NCBI RefSeq assembly: GCF_002159765.1
Contig: NZ_NFJH01000010.1
Coordinates: forward strand, 45,869-109,868
Length of the DNA: 64,000 bases
Direction: 5' to 3'
Source of the DNA: Collinsella sp. An268
GTDB lineage: Bacteria; Actinomycetota; Coriobacteriia; Coriobacteriales; Coriobacteriaceae
Below are positions 46,388 to 55,585 of this stretch, in pieces. Position 1 is the stretch's first letter. Every line of letters starts with the position of its first letter. The notes under the pieces are model-generated. The model was given only the letters and a program-made list of their open reading frames with translations. It did no database searches and was not told where the DNA came from. Both the position numbers and the translations under genes were made by a program.

Positions 46388-46792
46388 CTAGGCATGCTCG
46401 ACCTCGGTCACGCACTCGTTCTTGAGGGTGCCGACGAGGGTTTGCAGCGCCTCGATCACATGCGGGCGAATGTCGCCGCCCACGAGCACGTACATGATGT
46501 CATCGCCCACGGAAAGCTCGCCTTCGTTAAGCCAGACGCGCACATAGAAGATGCCGGGCATGGCACGGGCCGCCGCAATGGCCGCGTCGACCTTGTCTTG
46601 GTCATAGCCAAAGGAAAGGGTGGTCACGCGCTCGCCGGGCTGGACGCCGCCGGTCTCGACGCCGCGCACCTCGGCTTTGGGCGTTACGCGCACCACGCCG
46701 TTATGGGCGAGGTACATGCCGCACTGGGCGGCGGTGGGGTCGGCCTTTGCCTCGCGCATCCACGCGTCGAGGGAGGGGGATTCCTTTGCCAT
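46388..46792 (-). CDS. MoaE-like molybdopterin synthase large subunit
   Basis: 134 residues resembling the short actinobacterial MoaE proteins: SLDAWMREAKADPTAAQCGM, then YLAHNGVVRVTP, FYVRVWLNEGELSVGDD and YVLVGGDIRPHVIEALQ. MoaE with MoaD inserts sulfur into precursor Z to make molybdopterin. No other moa gene is in the window. ATG 46792 follows GAGGAG. It is 39 bp after the sortase gene, so perhaps cotranscribed. Confidence 0.78.
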   Translation of the reverse strand: MAKESPSLDAWMREAKADPTAAQCGMYLAHNGVVRVTPKAEVRGVETGGVQPGERVTTLSFGYDQDKVDAAIAAARAMPGIFYVRVWLNEGELSVGDDIMYVLVGGDIRPHVIEALQTLVGTLKNECVTEVEHA

Positions 46793-46831
46793 GGGTCTCC
46801 TCGTTGGGAAGGGGGCGCTCAGCGCCCGGGG

Positions 46832-48142
46832 CTACGGGTTGGGGATGGTCTCGTCGAGCGTGAGCACCATAACGGTGCGGTCGGGGCCGGGAAGCTCGCC
46901 CGAGCAGGTAATGAGCGTGAGTACCTGCTGCGCGGAGGCGATACGGTCCGCTGCGTCGTCCGCCTCGGCCCGGGCGAAGCCGTGCATCTCTTCGAGATAG
47001 GCGGTAAAGGCCGCCGCATCGGTGAAGGTCGCTTGGCGCGCCTCGAGGAACGTCTCGTCAATCACGCAGGTCATAAGCGGCGTGCAGCGATACGTGGCAT
47101 CGCGCGTGATGTAGTAGACCGCCTCGATGCCGTCGAACGCCGCCTGATCGACGGTGTCATCGATCTCGTAGAACATGCTTTGGTTGTTCATATGGTGGCC
47201 GTAGACCGGCGTCTGCTGGTCCACCATGCCGGGCGCCGTCGCGTCGGCGTCGAGGAAGATGCTGCCCGAGCTGTTGGTGGTCCCGTCAAACAGGCGGTTC
47301 AGGTAGGTGGTGTTGTCATCGCCCTGCGCCACCGGGTAGTTGATGTTGGTGCCCGGCACGTAGATCCAGCCGACGATGTCGGGGTTGATCTCTTGCAGCG
47401 CATCGAAATCGACCACCGGGATGCCCGAGTTCTCCGTATCGCTCACCGGCGCGTACTCCGCCAGGCTGCCGTACGTCTCCTCCGCCTGATGGTAGCCCCA
47501 CAGCGTGTGGATGAGCATGCCGCCGGCCACGAGAAGCAGCAGGACGCCGATGCCGACGAGCAGCTTGGGCAGGATGCGGCGGCGCCGGCGACCCGATCCG
47601 TCGCCGCGGTCCCCGTCTGCGCTGCCGGCGCCGTAGCGCGACGGCTTCACGGGCGGGACGGCGCCGCCGCCCGACCCCGCTGTCGCGCGCGGTGCCGCCG
47701 ACGCGTGCCCTACCGGCACGACGCCGCGAACGCGGGTCACAGCGGGCGTCTGCGGGGACGCCGCCGTGTGCGAGGAAGCGGCTGCAGGCGCGGGCGAGGG
47801 CGCCGCCGTATGGGCAGGCGCGCTCGCAGGGGTCCCGGCGGGAGCGCTGCGCTTAAACCGCATGCCCGCTTGCCGCGATGCGGGAGCGGGGGAAACCCGA
47901 GGCGCGGGCGCGTCGGCCGAGGCGGGGCGCTTGAAGCGCGCGCCTTGTACGGGCGCGGCGTGCTGCGCGGGCGTCTGCCCGGACACGGCATGGCGCCCGG
48001 GTGCCGGGGCAGCGTGCGCGCCGGCGGCCTGCGAACCGGCGGCGCGTCCCGCCGCACCCTGCGGTGCGCGATGCGCGCCGGCGCCCGGCGCCTCGGTGCC
48101 GCCCGCGGCGTTTTTGAACCGTTTGCCCTGATATTCAGCCAT
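46832..48142 (-). CDS. Class B sortase with long low-complexity N-terminus
   Basis: Transpeptidase that anchors surface proteins or pilins. 436 residues: an Ala/Pro/Arg-rich cytoplasmic region of about 180 residues, one membrane helix (LLVGIGVLLLLVAGGMLIH), then the sortase domain with INPDIVGWIYVPGTNINYPV, YGHHMNNQSMF (catalytic His) and LTLITCSGELPGPDR (catalytic Cys and Arg). The motif order fits class B. A possible substrate is the surface protein at 62471. ATG 48142 follows GGAAGGA. Confidence 0.92.
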   Translation of the reverse strand: MAEYQGKRFKNAAGGTEAPGAGAHRAPQGAAGRAAGSQAAGAHAAPAPGRHAVSGQTPAQHAAPVQGARFKRPASADAPAPRVSPAPASRQAGMRFKRSAPAGTPASAPAHTAAPSPAPAAASSHTAASPQTPAVTRVRGVVPVGHASAAPRATAGSGGGAVPPVKPSRYGAGSADGDRGDGSGRRRRRILPKLLVGIGVLLLLVAGGMLIHTLWGYHQAEETYGSLAEYAPVSDTENSGIPVVDFDALQEINPDIVGWIYVPGTNINYPVAQGDDNTTYLNRLFDGTTNSSGSIFLDADATAPGMVDQQTPVYGHHMNNQSMFYEIDDTVDQAAFDGIEAVYYITRDATYRCTPLMTCVIDETFLEARQATFTDAAAFTAYLEEMHGFARAEADDAADRIASAQQVLTLITCSGELPGPDRTVMVLTLDETIPNP

Positions 48143-48201
48143 GCTTCATCCTTCCGCGCCGCGGAGCGGGCGCGCGCCCGGCCCATTGCCGTCGGCTGCG
48201 C

Positions 48202-48675
48202 TTACGCCTCGGCCATCTCCGCCTTCAGCTTCTCGACCGCCGCGCGGTACTCCGGCATCGTCGCGCCCAGAATCTGCGTCGCGTAGATGGCGGCGTTCTT
48301 GGCACCGTTGATGGCCACGCAGGCGACGGGCACGCCGGAAGGCATCTGCACCATCGAGAGCAGCGAGTCGAGACCGCCAAGGTCGCTTGTCTTCATCGGC
48401 ACGCCGATGACGGGCAGCGGCGTGAAGGCGGCCACCACGCCGCCCAGGTGCGCCGCCTTGCCGGCAGCGGCGATGATGACCTTCATGCCGCGGTCGGCCG
48501 CCGACGCCGCCCACTCGTGAACCTTGTCGGGGGTGCGGTGCGCGCTCGCGATGACGAGCTCATACGGCACGCCGAGCGCCTCGAGCTCGGATGTCGCGCC
48601 CTCCATAACGGGAAGATCGGACTTCGATCCCATGATGATGCCCACAAGCGGCGTCTTCTCTGCGGTTTCGGACAT
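48202..48675 (-). CDS. purE: N5-carboxyaminoimidazole ribonucleotide mutase
   Basis: Class I PurE converting N5-CAIR to CAIR in purine synthesis. 157 residues: [13 protein letters not shown] at the N-terminus, ASAHRTPD with the catalytic His, [14 protein letters not shown] and [15 protein letters not shown] 48675 follows AAGGAGG. A TATACT -10-like element lies about 35 bp upstream. PurK is not in the window; other pur genes are 5 kb away. Confidence 0.95.
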   Translation of the reverse strand: MSETAEKTPLVGIIMGSKSDLPVMEGATSELEALGVPYELVIASAHRTPDKVHEWAASAADRGMKVIIAAAGKAAHLGGVVAAFTPLPVIGVPMKTSDLGGLDSLLSMVQMPSGVPVACVAINGAKNAAIYATQILGATMPEYRAAVEKLKAEMAEA

Positions 48676-48880
48676 GTGGCCTCCTTGCTGCCGGTTACAT
48701 CACGACCAGTATAGACCGAGCGCCCCCAACCGTAGCACCCTGCCGCGACCAACACGAAACGCCCCTGTAAAGACTGCGCAAGGGTCGGCGCGCCGCAGCC
48801 GGCATGCGCTCCCGACGCGGATACGGGGCGCCGTCCTCCGCCTGCGCGCTCTACGGTGCGCCGCCATCCGCCTGGCCGGG

Positions 48881-48950
48881 TTCCCGTGTGCGGATTTGCC
48901 ACGTTGGCCCCTTCCCAAAGAGGCGAAAGTGGCGCTCCCGCACACGGGAA
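48881..48950. repeat. 70-bp interrupted palindrome in purE upstream spacer
   Basis: TTCCCGTGTGCGG (48881-48893) pairs perfectly with 48938-48950; an inner GCCAC/GTGGC stem (48898-48902, 48929-48933) extends it. Near it, GGGCGCGCCGACGAG is tandemly duplicated (49005-49034). The spacer 48676-49131 shows no gene. Confidence 0.65.
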
Positions 48951-49089
48951 TGTGGCGACACGGCAAGAATGCCCCGCCCGGGCGGGAATGAACGCCGGAG
49001 CGGCGGGCGCGCCGACGAGGGGCGCGCCGACGAGAACGCAACGGCGGCCCTACCTGTGCCGCCGGCCCATTGTGGTGCGGGGGTGACGC

Positions 49090-49095
49090 TATAAT
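49090..49095 (+). promoter_or_regulatory. -10 element of the pilus-like operon
   Basis: Perfect TATAAT 37 bp before the TTG start at 49132. The best -35-like hexamer (TTGTGG) is only 14 bp upstream, so the promoter may be weak or activator-dependent. Confidence 0.5.
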
Positions 49096-49131
49096 AGCGG
49101 GCAACAATGCCCATCGCCCGCAGGAGCTGCC

Positions 49132-50130
49132 TTGGCCTACGTTCGTCACATAGCACGACACGGCGCCGGCGCGCGGGAGCGGCTCGGTGGGCTCACAGCG
49201 GCGACCCTCAGGCGCGCTTTCGCCGGTGCGCTCGCTTTGGTGCTTGCGGCCGCACTCGCCGCCTGCGGCGGCACGGGGTCGGGAGCAGGCAACGTCGAGG
49301 CGGGCGAGACGAGCGGCCCCGCCTTCGAGGCACCCACCGCCGTCCCCTCGGTAACCTTTGACGCCGCGGCCGCGACCACCGGCGGGGGCGGGCAGATCGA
49401 TACCTCACATGTGGCCGAGGGCTATGTCGCCGCCGCAGCCGTCAGCACCAGCCGTCTCAAGCTGCAGGTCAGCGCGGGTGACATGAGCTACAACTACGAC
49501 CTCGCGGGTGACGGTACGCCGCTTTTCGCACCGCTCAACATGGGCGACGGCGCCTACACCTTCCGCATCATGCAGAACACGAGCGGCAACAACTACGTCG
49601 AGATCGCCCGCGCTGAGGCAACCGTCGCGCTCGCCAGCGAGTTCGAGCCCTACCTCCGCCCCAACCGCTTCTGCGCCTTTACGGACGCGAGCGCCTCCGT
49701 CGCGCAGGCGCGCGAGCTCGCCGCGGGCGCCGCCAACGAGGGCGACGTCATGCGCGCGGTCTACACGTGGGTCGTCGACAACATCACCTACGACCACGAC
49801 AAAGCGGCCGAGGTCAGCGGCACCACCGGTTACGTCCCCGACCCAGACGCCACGCTCGCGGCAAAAAGCGGCATCTGCTTCGATTACGCGTCGCTCGCGG
49901 CGGCGATGCTGCGCAGCCTGGGCATCCCCACCAAGATCATCACGGGCTACGTTTCGCCCGACGGCGTCTATCACGCTTGGAACATGGTGTACATCAACGG
50001 CAGTTGGACGACGGTGGGCTTCCACATCGACCCGGACACCTGGACGCGCGTCGACCTCACGTTCGCCGCGGCGGGCGCGGGCGACACCGTGGGCGACGGC
50101 AGCTCCTATACCGACCGCTACACCTATTAG
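49132..50130 (+). CDS. Transglutaminase-domain lipoprotein
   Basis: 332 residues from a TTG start preceded by CAGGAG. The signal peptide ends in a lipobox, LAAALAAC, predicting a membrane-anchored lipoprotein. The C-terminal domain is transglutaminase/protease-like with GICFDYASLAAAML (Cys), GVYHAWNMVY (His) and a following Asp. Such proteins crosslink or cleave envelope proteins. It lies 30 bp before pilC and may belong to that operon. Confidence 0.85.
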   Translation: MAYVRHIARHGAGARERLGGLTAATLRRAFAGALALVLAAALAACGGTGSGAGNVEAGETSGPAFEAPTAVPSVTFDAAAATTGGGGQIDTSHVAEGYVAAAAVSTSRLKLQVSAGDMSYNYDLAGDGTPLFAPLNMGDGAYTFRIMQNTSGNNYVEIARAEATVALASEFEPYLRPNRFCAFTDASASVAQARELAAGAANEGDVMRAVYTWVVDNITYDHDKAAEVSGTTGYVPDPDATLAAKSGICFDYASLAAAMLRSLGIPTKIITGYVSPDGVYHAWNMVYINGSWTTVGFHIDPDTWTRVDLTFAAAGAGDTVGDGSSYTDRYTY

Positions 50131-50160
50131 CGACACCCCGACGAGGCAGGAGAAACGACG

Positions 50161-51243
50161 ATGGCAGACACGCACCGCACATCACCGGCACCGGGCCAGG
50201 CGGCGCTCCCCCCGGACGCCATAAGCGTCTTTTGCGACGACATCGCCCTCATGCTCGGCGCGGGCATCACCCTCGACGAGGCGGTCCATATGCTGGGCGA
50301 AAACCTCGCCGACCCCGCCTTTCGCCGCGTGTGCGACGCGCTCTACCCCGCGCTCGCGGGCGGGGAGAGCCTCTCCGCCGCGCTTGCGGCAACGGGCGCG
50401 TTTCCCGCCCACGCCGTGCGCCTCGTCGCCGTGGGCGAGAAGGCGGGCCGGCTCGAGAACGTCCTCAAGAGCCTCGCCGCCTACTACGACGAGGAGGACC
50501 GCGTCTTTGCGCGGGTGCGCGCGGCCGTGGGCTATCCCGCCGCGCTCCTCTGCGTCATGTGCGTCATCCTCGCGCTTACCGTCGGCGCGGTGCTTCCCGT
50601 GTTTATCGACGTGTACGAGGGGCTGGCAGGCACCCTCACGGCGGGCTCGGCGGGCCTTGTGACGGCGGCGGTCGTGACGGGGTGGACGGCGCTCGGCGTG
50701 ACGCTCGCCATCACGATCGCCGCGCTCGCCACGCTCGTCGCAAGCCGCACCACGACCGGGCAGGCGCGCCTCGTCGCCCTCTTCGAGCGCGCGCCCATAA
50801 CGCGCGGCGCCATGTACCAGCTCGCGCTCTCGCGCTTCTCCACCGCCCTCGCCGCCTATACCGCGGCGGGCCTCGATACCGACAAGGCCATGGCCGAGGC
50901 CTTAGCGACCGTCGACCACGTCGAGCTCCGCGCGCGCCTTACGCGGGCGCACGCCGCCATGACCGACCTCGACCGCGGCGCGAGCCTCGCCCAAGCCATC
51001 GCCGAGGCGCAGGTGTTCGAGCCCGTCTACGCCCGCATGCTCACCGTCGGCACCCGCGCCGGCCAAACCGACGAGGTGCTCGACACGCTCGCCGGGACGT
51101 TTTTTGACGACGCCCTCGCCCGCATCGACCGCGTGGTGAACAGCACCGAGCCCGCGCTCGCCGCATTCCTCACCGTGTCGGTGGGCGCGACGCTCATCGC
51201 CGTGATGCTGCCGCTCGTGGGCATCATGGGATCTGTCGGGTAA
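50161..51243 (+). CDS. Type II/IV secretion inner-membrane platform protein (PilC/GspF)
   Basis: 360 residues with two T2SSF domains. The first has DDIALMLGAGITLDEAV, ALAGGESLSAALA and LVAVGEKAGRLENVL, ending in membrane helices about 120-150; the second repeats the pattern with FSTALAAYTAAGLDTDKAM and MLTVGTRAGQTDEVL and ends in a helix. This is the platform on which pilin is assembled by a PilB/PilT-type motor. PilT is encoded at 53249; no PilB is in the window. Confidence 0.88.
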   Translation: MADTHRTSPAPGQAALPPDAISVFCDDIALMLGAGITLDEAVHMLGENLADPAFRRVCDALYPALAGGESLSAALAATGAFPAHAVRLVAVGEKAGRLENVLKSLAAYYDEEDRVFARVRAAVGYPAALLCVMCVILALTVGAVLPVFIDVYEGLAGTLTAGSAGLVTAAVVTGWTALGVTLAITIAALATLVASRTTTGQARLVALFERAPITRGAMYQLALSRFSTALAAYTAAGLDTDKAMAEALATVDHVELRARLTRAHAAMTDLDRGASLAQAIAEAQVFEPVYARMLTVGTRAGQTDEVLDTLAGTFFDDALARIDRVVNSTEPALAAFLTVSVGATLIAVMLPLVGIMGSVG

Positions 51244-51255
51244 GGGGGCGAGGCC

Positions 51256-51579
51256 ATGTATCACGAGGTCACCGAAGGCTCAGGGCGCAGGCGGCGGCGC
51301 GTTGCGCTCGCGGTCGTCGCGCTTGCGGCAGCGCTCGCCGCGGGCGGGGCGGGCCTCAGCCTTGCCGCACAGGAGGCGCGCGCGCAAGCGTGCGAGAGCG
51401 TGCGCGAGGCGGTGCTCGCGGCCGCGGCGCAGTGCTGCGCGGTCGAGGGCTCGTACCCCTCCACCATCGAGTACCTCGAGGAGCACTACGGGCTCGCCGT
51501 CAATAAGGACGACTTCGCCATCACCTACGAGGCGTTCGCCTCCAACGTGGCGCCGAGCGTTGTGGTGGTGCCCCGATGA
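51256..51579 (+). CDS. Small pilin-like/accessory protein of the pilus operon
   Basis: 107 residues. A basic N-terminus (GRRRRR) precedes one hydrophobic segment (about 17-37), then a short outer domain: AAQCCAVEGSYPSTIEYLEE and YGLAVNKDDFAITYEAFASN. The EGSYP-type stretch resembles minor pseudopilins of clostridial type IV pilus clusters (recalled). The canonical prepilin Glu5 site is not obvious. It overlaps the next gene by four bases. Confidence 0.65.
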   Translation: MYHEVTEGSGRRRRRVALAVVALAAALAAGGAGLSLAAQEARAQACESVREAVLAAAAQCCAVEGSYPSTIEYLEEHYGLAVNKDDFAITYEAFASNVAPSVVVVPR

Positions 51580-52175
51580 GCGCCCGTGCGCCCAAGACGC
51601 GCGGGGCGGCGCAGCACGTGTTTACCGCAGCGCTCTTCCTGCTGTTTGTAACGGCGCTGTTGCTGGCGCTCGTCGCGGGCGTCGGCGTGTACCGCCGCGT
51701 GCATGCGGCGGGCGCGGCGGCGCGCGACGCCCGGCTTGCCGGGGCGCTGGTGGCAAACATCGTCCGCTCAAAAGACGCGACCGGGGCCATCCGCCTGGAG
51801 GAGGCCCCCGGCGGCGGCCAGAGCCTGGTCATGACGGAGCGCCTAGCGAGCGGCACGTTTGAGACGCGCCTCTACCTGCAAGACGGCGCGCTTGTTGAGG
51901 AGTACGTCCCCGCGGGCACACCCTATGATCCCGCCCGCGCCACCGAGCTCGCGCAGACCGTGCGCTTCGAGGTCGCGCTCGATGTCTCCGCGGGCGCGCT
52001 CACCATTACCACCGACGACGCATCGACCCGCGTTGCGCTGCGCTCGGCCGATCCATTCGAAACGCCGGCCACCGCCGCGGAGAACGCTTCTGCCGATGAG
52101 TCCGTCGCAGCCCCGGCGCGGGCCGCTGGCGCCGCCGACGCCGCCGACGCCGCGTCCGAAGGGGGTGTCGCCTAA
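51576..52175 (+). CDS. DUF4860-like pilus-associated membrane protein
   Basis: 199 residues. An N-terminal helix FTAALFLLFVTALLLALVAG is followed by VYRRVHAAGAAARDARLAGA and repeated short beta-like stretches, matching the shape of DUF4860 proteins in type IV pilus operons. The tail is Ala/Asp-rich. Both ends overlap neighbours (ATGA upstream, TAATG downstream), so translation is coupled. Confidence 0.6.
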   Translation: MSARAPKTRGAAQHVFTAALFLLFVTALLLALVAGVGVYRRVHAAGAAARDARLAGALVANIVRSKDATGAIRLEEAPGGGQSLVMTERLASGTFETRLYLQDGALVEEYVPAGTPYDPARATELAQTVRFEVALDVSAGALTITTDDASTRVALRSADPFETPATAAENASADESVAAPARAAGAADAADAASEGGVA

Positions 52176-52699
52176 TGCCCATCACCCCCCTCCGCACGCG
52201 CGACGCCTCCCCTCGCGCCCACGATGCCGCGCGCGTCCGCCCGCCGCTCTGGCACGGGACGGCCTTTCTCATCGAAGCGCTCGTGCTCGTCGCGTTTCTC
52301 ATGGCGGCGCTCGCCGTGGTGTTGAGCCTGTTTGCCTCCGCGCGCGCCGAGGAGGCGCGGGCGGCCCGCCTCTCCGAGGCCGTAACCCTTGCTCAGAACG
52401 CCGCCGAGGCCTTTGCCGCCACGGACGAGCCCGTCTCCCGCGTCTGCCGGGAAGCGGGGGCGCAGACCGGCGACCTCTACGTCGTAGCGGTCGACGTTGC
52501 GGCTGAGGAGCGCGCCGCGGGGACCCTCTACACCGCGACTATCAGCGTTGCCGCGGCTGACACCTCTGAGGGAGCAGATGCCGCCGAGGGTGCCTCCGGC
52601 GCTACCAACGCCGAGAGCGCGGTGGGCGGCGAGACGCTCTACACGCTCGACACCGCGCGCTATGTCGCTGCCAGCGCATCTCGAGAGGAGGCGGCATGA
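52175..52699 (+). CDS. Pilin-like single-pass protein
   Basis: 174 residues. GTAFLIEALVLVAFLMAALA gives an N-terminal helix with a Glu five residues into the hydrophobic run, reminiscent of type IV prepilins (cleavage site Gly-Thr/Ala-Phe not certain). The rest is Ala/Glu-rich with VSRVCREAGAQTGDLYVVAV. Probably a pseudopilin of the operon. Confidence 0.6.
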   Translation: MPITPLRTRDASPRAHDAARVRPPLWHGTAFLIEALVLVAFLMAALAVVLSLFASARAEEARAARLSEAVTLAQNAAEAFAATDEPVSRVCREAGAQTGDLYVVAVDVAAEERAAGTLYTATISVAAADTSEGADAAEGASGATNAESAVGGETLYTLDTARYVAASASREEAA

Positions 52700-53247
52700 T
52701 AACCCGCAGGCGCGAGGCACCAGCCGCCGGATCGGTGCGCATGGGGCCCATCAGCATCTTCACGCTCGTCATCGTGCTCTGCCTCGCCGTACTCGCCGTG
52801 CTCTCTATCACCACGGCGCGCGCCGATGCCGCGCTTGCCGCACGGCAGGCGTCCTTTACGCAAGATGACTACGCCAACGAGCGCGTCGCGCAGATGTTTG
52901 CCGCCGAAGCAGCCGACGTACTCGCCACGCTCGCGCCCTCTACCGCACCGGAGGACGCGGCGAGCGCGCTCGCGGCCGCGGCACCCGAGCTAGCCGCCCG
53001 CACCGAGGCGTCCGCGCCCGCCGGCACCACCGTAACGGCGACGATAGGCGCCGGCACCGACGCAACCGCCGGCACGGGTGCGACCGCCGCCGATGCCGCC
53101 CTCGTCCTCACCGTCGCCGCACCCAGCGGGCGCACGCTCACCGCCACCTTTGCCGTGGACTCGGGCGCAGCCCTCACCATCACGTCCTGGCAGCCCGCCA
53201 CCACCTGGACCGAAGACACCACCGACACGCTTTGGATGGGAGACTGA
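52696..53247 (+). CDS. Pilus operon protein with N-terminal membrane helix
   Basis: 183 residues. GPISIFTLVIVLCLAVLAVLS forms the helix; the outer part is Ala/Thr-rich with SFTQDDYANERVAQMFAAEA. It overlaps the previous gene by ATGA and ends one base before pilT. I do not recognise a family; position suggests a minor pilin or assembly factor. Confidence 0.6.
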   Translation: MITRRREAPAAGSVRMGPISIFTLVIVLCLAVLAVLSITTARADAALAARQASFTQDDYANERVAQMFAAEAADVLATLAPSTAPEDAASALAAAAPELAARTEASAPAGTTVTATIGAGTDATAGTGATAADAALVLTVAAPSGRTLTATFAVDSGAALTITSWQPATTWTEDTTDTLWMGD

Positions 53248-53248
53248 C

Positions 53249-54322
53249 ATGAATCTGACCGAATACCTGCAGCACATGATCGAGGTCGGCGCCTCGGACG
53301 TCTTCATCGTCGCCGGTCTGCCCCTCACCTACCGCACCGGCGGGCGCCAGGTGCGCGAGGGAGACGCGCCCCTCATGCCGGCTGACACCGAGGACGCGGT
53401 GCGCGCCATCTTCGCTGTCGCCCACCGCGACGTCGAGCGCTTCCTTACGAGCGGCAACCACGATGAGGACTTCTCGTTTGCGCTGCCGGGCATCGGCCGC
53501 TTCCGCGCCAACGTGTTCCGCCAGCGCGGATCGCTCGCCGCGGTCATCCGCGTCATCCCCTTCGGCCTGCCCGATCCCGCCGCGTTCCATATCCCCGAGG
53601 CCGTGCTCAAAACGGCCGAGCTCACCCGCGGCCTCGTTCTCGTTACGGGCCCGGCCGGCGCCGGCAAGTCCACCACACTCGCCTGCCTGATCGACAAGCT
53701 CAATCACGAGCGTGCGGGCCACATCATCACCATGGAGGACCCCATCGAGTACGTGCACCGCCATGGCACGTGCATCGTGACGCAGCGCGAGGTCCCCACC
53801 GACGTCGCCACGTACGCCGAGGCGCTGCGCTCCGCCATGCGCGAGGCGCCCGACGTCATCCTTCTCGGCGAGATGCGCGACCCCGAGACCATCTCCACCG
53901 CCGTCACCGCCGCCGAGATGGCGCAGCTCATCTTCTCGACCCTGCACACCACCGGCGCCGCGGGCACGGTCGACCGCATCGTGGATGCGTTCCCCGTGGG
54001 GCAGCAGCGCCAGATTCGCCTGCAGCTCTCGCTTGTACTGCAGGCTATCGTGAGCCAACAGCTCGTTCCGGCGCGTGCGGGCGGCGTGGTGCCCGTGTTT
54101 GAGATCATGACGAGCACGACCGCCATCCGCAACCTCATCCGCGAGGGCAAGACGCACCAGATCGACTCCGTCATCGCCGCCGGGCGCGACGCCGGCATGC
54201 GCACGATGGATCAGAGCCTGTTCGCCCTGGTCCAAGACGGCACCATCGACCGCAGCGTTGCACTGCAGCACGCCATCCACCAGGAGGCGCTGGCGCTTCG
54301 CCTCGACGCCGAGGGGCTGTAG
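53249..54322 (+). CDS. pilT: Type IV pilus retraction ATPase PilT
   Basis: 357-residue hexameric motor that depolymerises pili. Walker A GPAGAGKSTT, Asp box MEDPIEYVH, Walker B VILLGEMRDPETI, His box STLHTTGAAGTVDRI, and the PilT-specific AIRNLIREGKTHQI near the C-terminus are all present. ATG 53249 follows GGGAGA. Presence of the AIRNLIRE signature argues for a retraction motor rather than the PilB extension ATPase. Confidence 0.95.
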   Translation: MNLTEYLQHMIEVGASDVFIVAGLPLTYRTGGRQVREGDAPLMPADTEDAVRAIFAVAHRDVERFLTSGNHDEDFSFALPGIGRFRANVFRQRGSLAAVIRVIPFGLPDPAAFHIPEAVLKTAELTRGLVLVTGPAGAGKSTTLACLIDKLNHERAGHIITMEDPIEYVHRHGTCIVTQREVPTDVATYAEALRSAMREAPDVILLGEMRDPETISTAVTAAEMAQLIFSTLHTTGAAGTVDRIVDAFPVGQQRQIRLQLSLVLQAIVSQQLVPARAGGVVPVFEIMTSTTAIRNLIREGKTHQIDSVIAAGRDAGMRTMDQSLFALVQDGTIDRSVALQHAIHQEALALRLDAEGL

Positions 54323-54365
54323 CAGGCATCTCGCCGCGACACGGTACCGGCGCGGCTAGCCGCCC

Positions 54366-55403
54366 TTACGGGATGTCGAGGTATTCATCGAAGGCGCCCT
54401 GCGGTCCGCCTTCGCGCATGTGCGCCTGCGCGCCCGCCCGCCACGCATCGCAACCACCCTGCAGCGCGCGGAACCGCGGGAGCAGCCGATGCCGCAAGAG
54501 AAGCTGGTTCGCCTCGAAGGCGACGGCGCGCGGGCGATGGCGCCGCCCCAACGCGCGGAAGATGCTCGCAACCAGCCGCTCGTACAGATGGCCCTCCATC
54601 ACGTCTTCGTACCATACGTTGATGACCGCATACCCCGCGCCCACCAGGGCGTTTTGCCGCCGGTCATCGCGAGCCGCCTGCTCGGCGCTGTGATAGCGCA
54701 GCCCCTTGTACTCGACGACCACCCCCGCCTCCGGAATCAGTATGTCCGGATGGCGGGGCCCGTCGGGGGTTTCACAGCGCACGTTGAGCCGGATCGATGA
54801 GAGCCCGAGACCGCCGTAGCGCTGCGGATATGACAGCAGCATGGCGACGACCGTCTCCATCGGGGAATGCGCCCCGTTATGCACCAGACGCGCCGCCTCG
54901 CGCGCGAGCCGCGCCCCGCGGCGCGGACTCCACGCATCTGCCATCGCGCGCAGCCCGTCCGCATAGGCGATCTGGCGCTCCGTAGTGGTAAAGCCGTCCC
55001 ACGAGCCATCCAACATATAGGTCCCGCAAAGCTCGTAGCCGATCTCCACCAAATCGAGCACATCGTATGCGCCGGATGCGGCCAGCTCGACAAACATGAG
55101 CTCCGGGCAAACCACGAGCAGATCGCGGGACGCCTGAAGGTATGTCGCGCCCGGCACGCCCCCGGACAGCTTATGGCACACCACGTCATCGCGCCCACGC
55201 CATGTATTGGGCTCGGAGACCAGCACGTGATAGGGCCGCGTCCTCACGCCGGCGCGTTCCATGTCATCTTGGAGAAAGCCGCGCGGCGGCAGGGAGCAGC
55301 CCGCGAGGGTCTCGACCCGGGGCCCGTCGAGCAAATCAGGGAGGAGTCTCCCGCTCGACCGATACAGCTCAAGAGCTGATATGCCGTACACGCAGATGCT
55401 CAT
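54366..55403 (-). CDS. DUF559/VSR-like nuclease-domain protein (paralogue 2)
   Basis: 345 residues from ATG 55403. Same architecture as the protein at 44762: LLVVCPELMFVELAASGAYD and CGTYMLDG in the first half, then HSPMETVVAMLLSYPQRYGG, a PD-(D/E)xK-type core HPDILIPEAGVVVEYKG, and RRQNALVGAGYAVINVWYED. The E-x-K here is complete, unlike paralogue 1. A TATAGT lies only seven bases upstream of the ATG, so the transcript may be leaderless. Role unknown; AbiEi-like or restriction-like defence is possible. Confidence 0.72.
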   Translation of the reverse strand: MSICVYGISALELYRSSGRLLPDLLDGPRVETLAGCSLPPRGFLQDDMERAGVRTRPYHVLVSEPNTWRGRDDVVCHKLSGGVPGATYLQASRDLLVVCPELMFVELAASGAYDVLDLVEIGYELCGTYMLDGSWDGFTTTERQIAYADGLRAMADAWSPRRGARLAREAARLVHNGAHSPMETVVAMLLSYPQRYGGLGLSSIRLNVRCETPDGPRHPDILIPEAGVVVEYKGLRYHSAEQAARDDRRQNALVGAGYAVINVWYEDVMEGHLYERLVASIFRALGRRHRPRAVAFEANQLLLRHRLLPRFRALQGGCDAWRAGAQAHMREGGPQGAFDEYLDIP

Positions 55404-55585
55404 GCCCGTACTATAGGGCACTAGCCATAAGATGATTACATGAAGTTATCCACTATGATGCCAGATAGCGGTAGGTCATCTAACGAGATTCTGACCGTTC
55501 TTATACCACTTCTAACCAGCCAGTTAGGTAGTGTTGTTTCTTGACTACCCTCGTCGGTGAGGCGAGCTGTATCTCGCTCATAATA

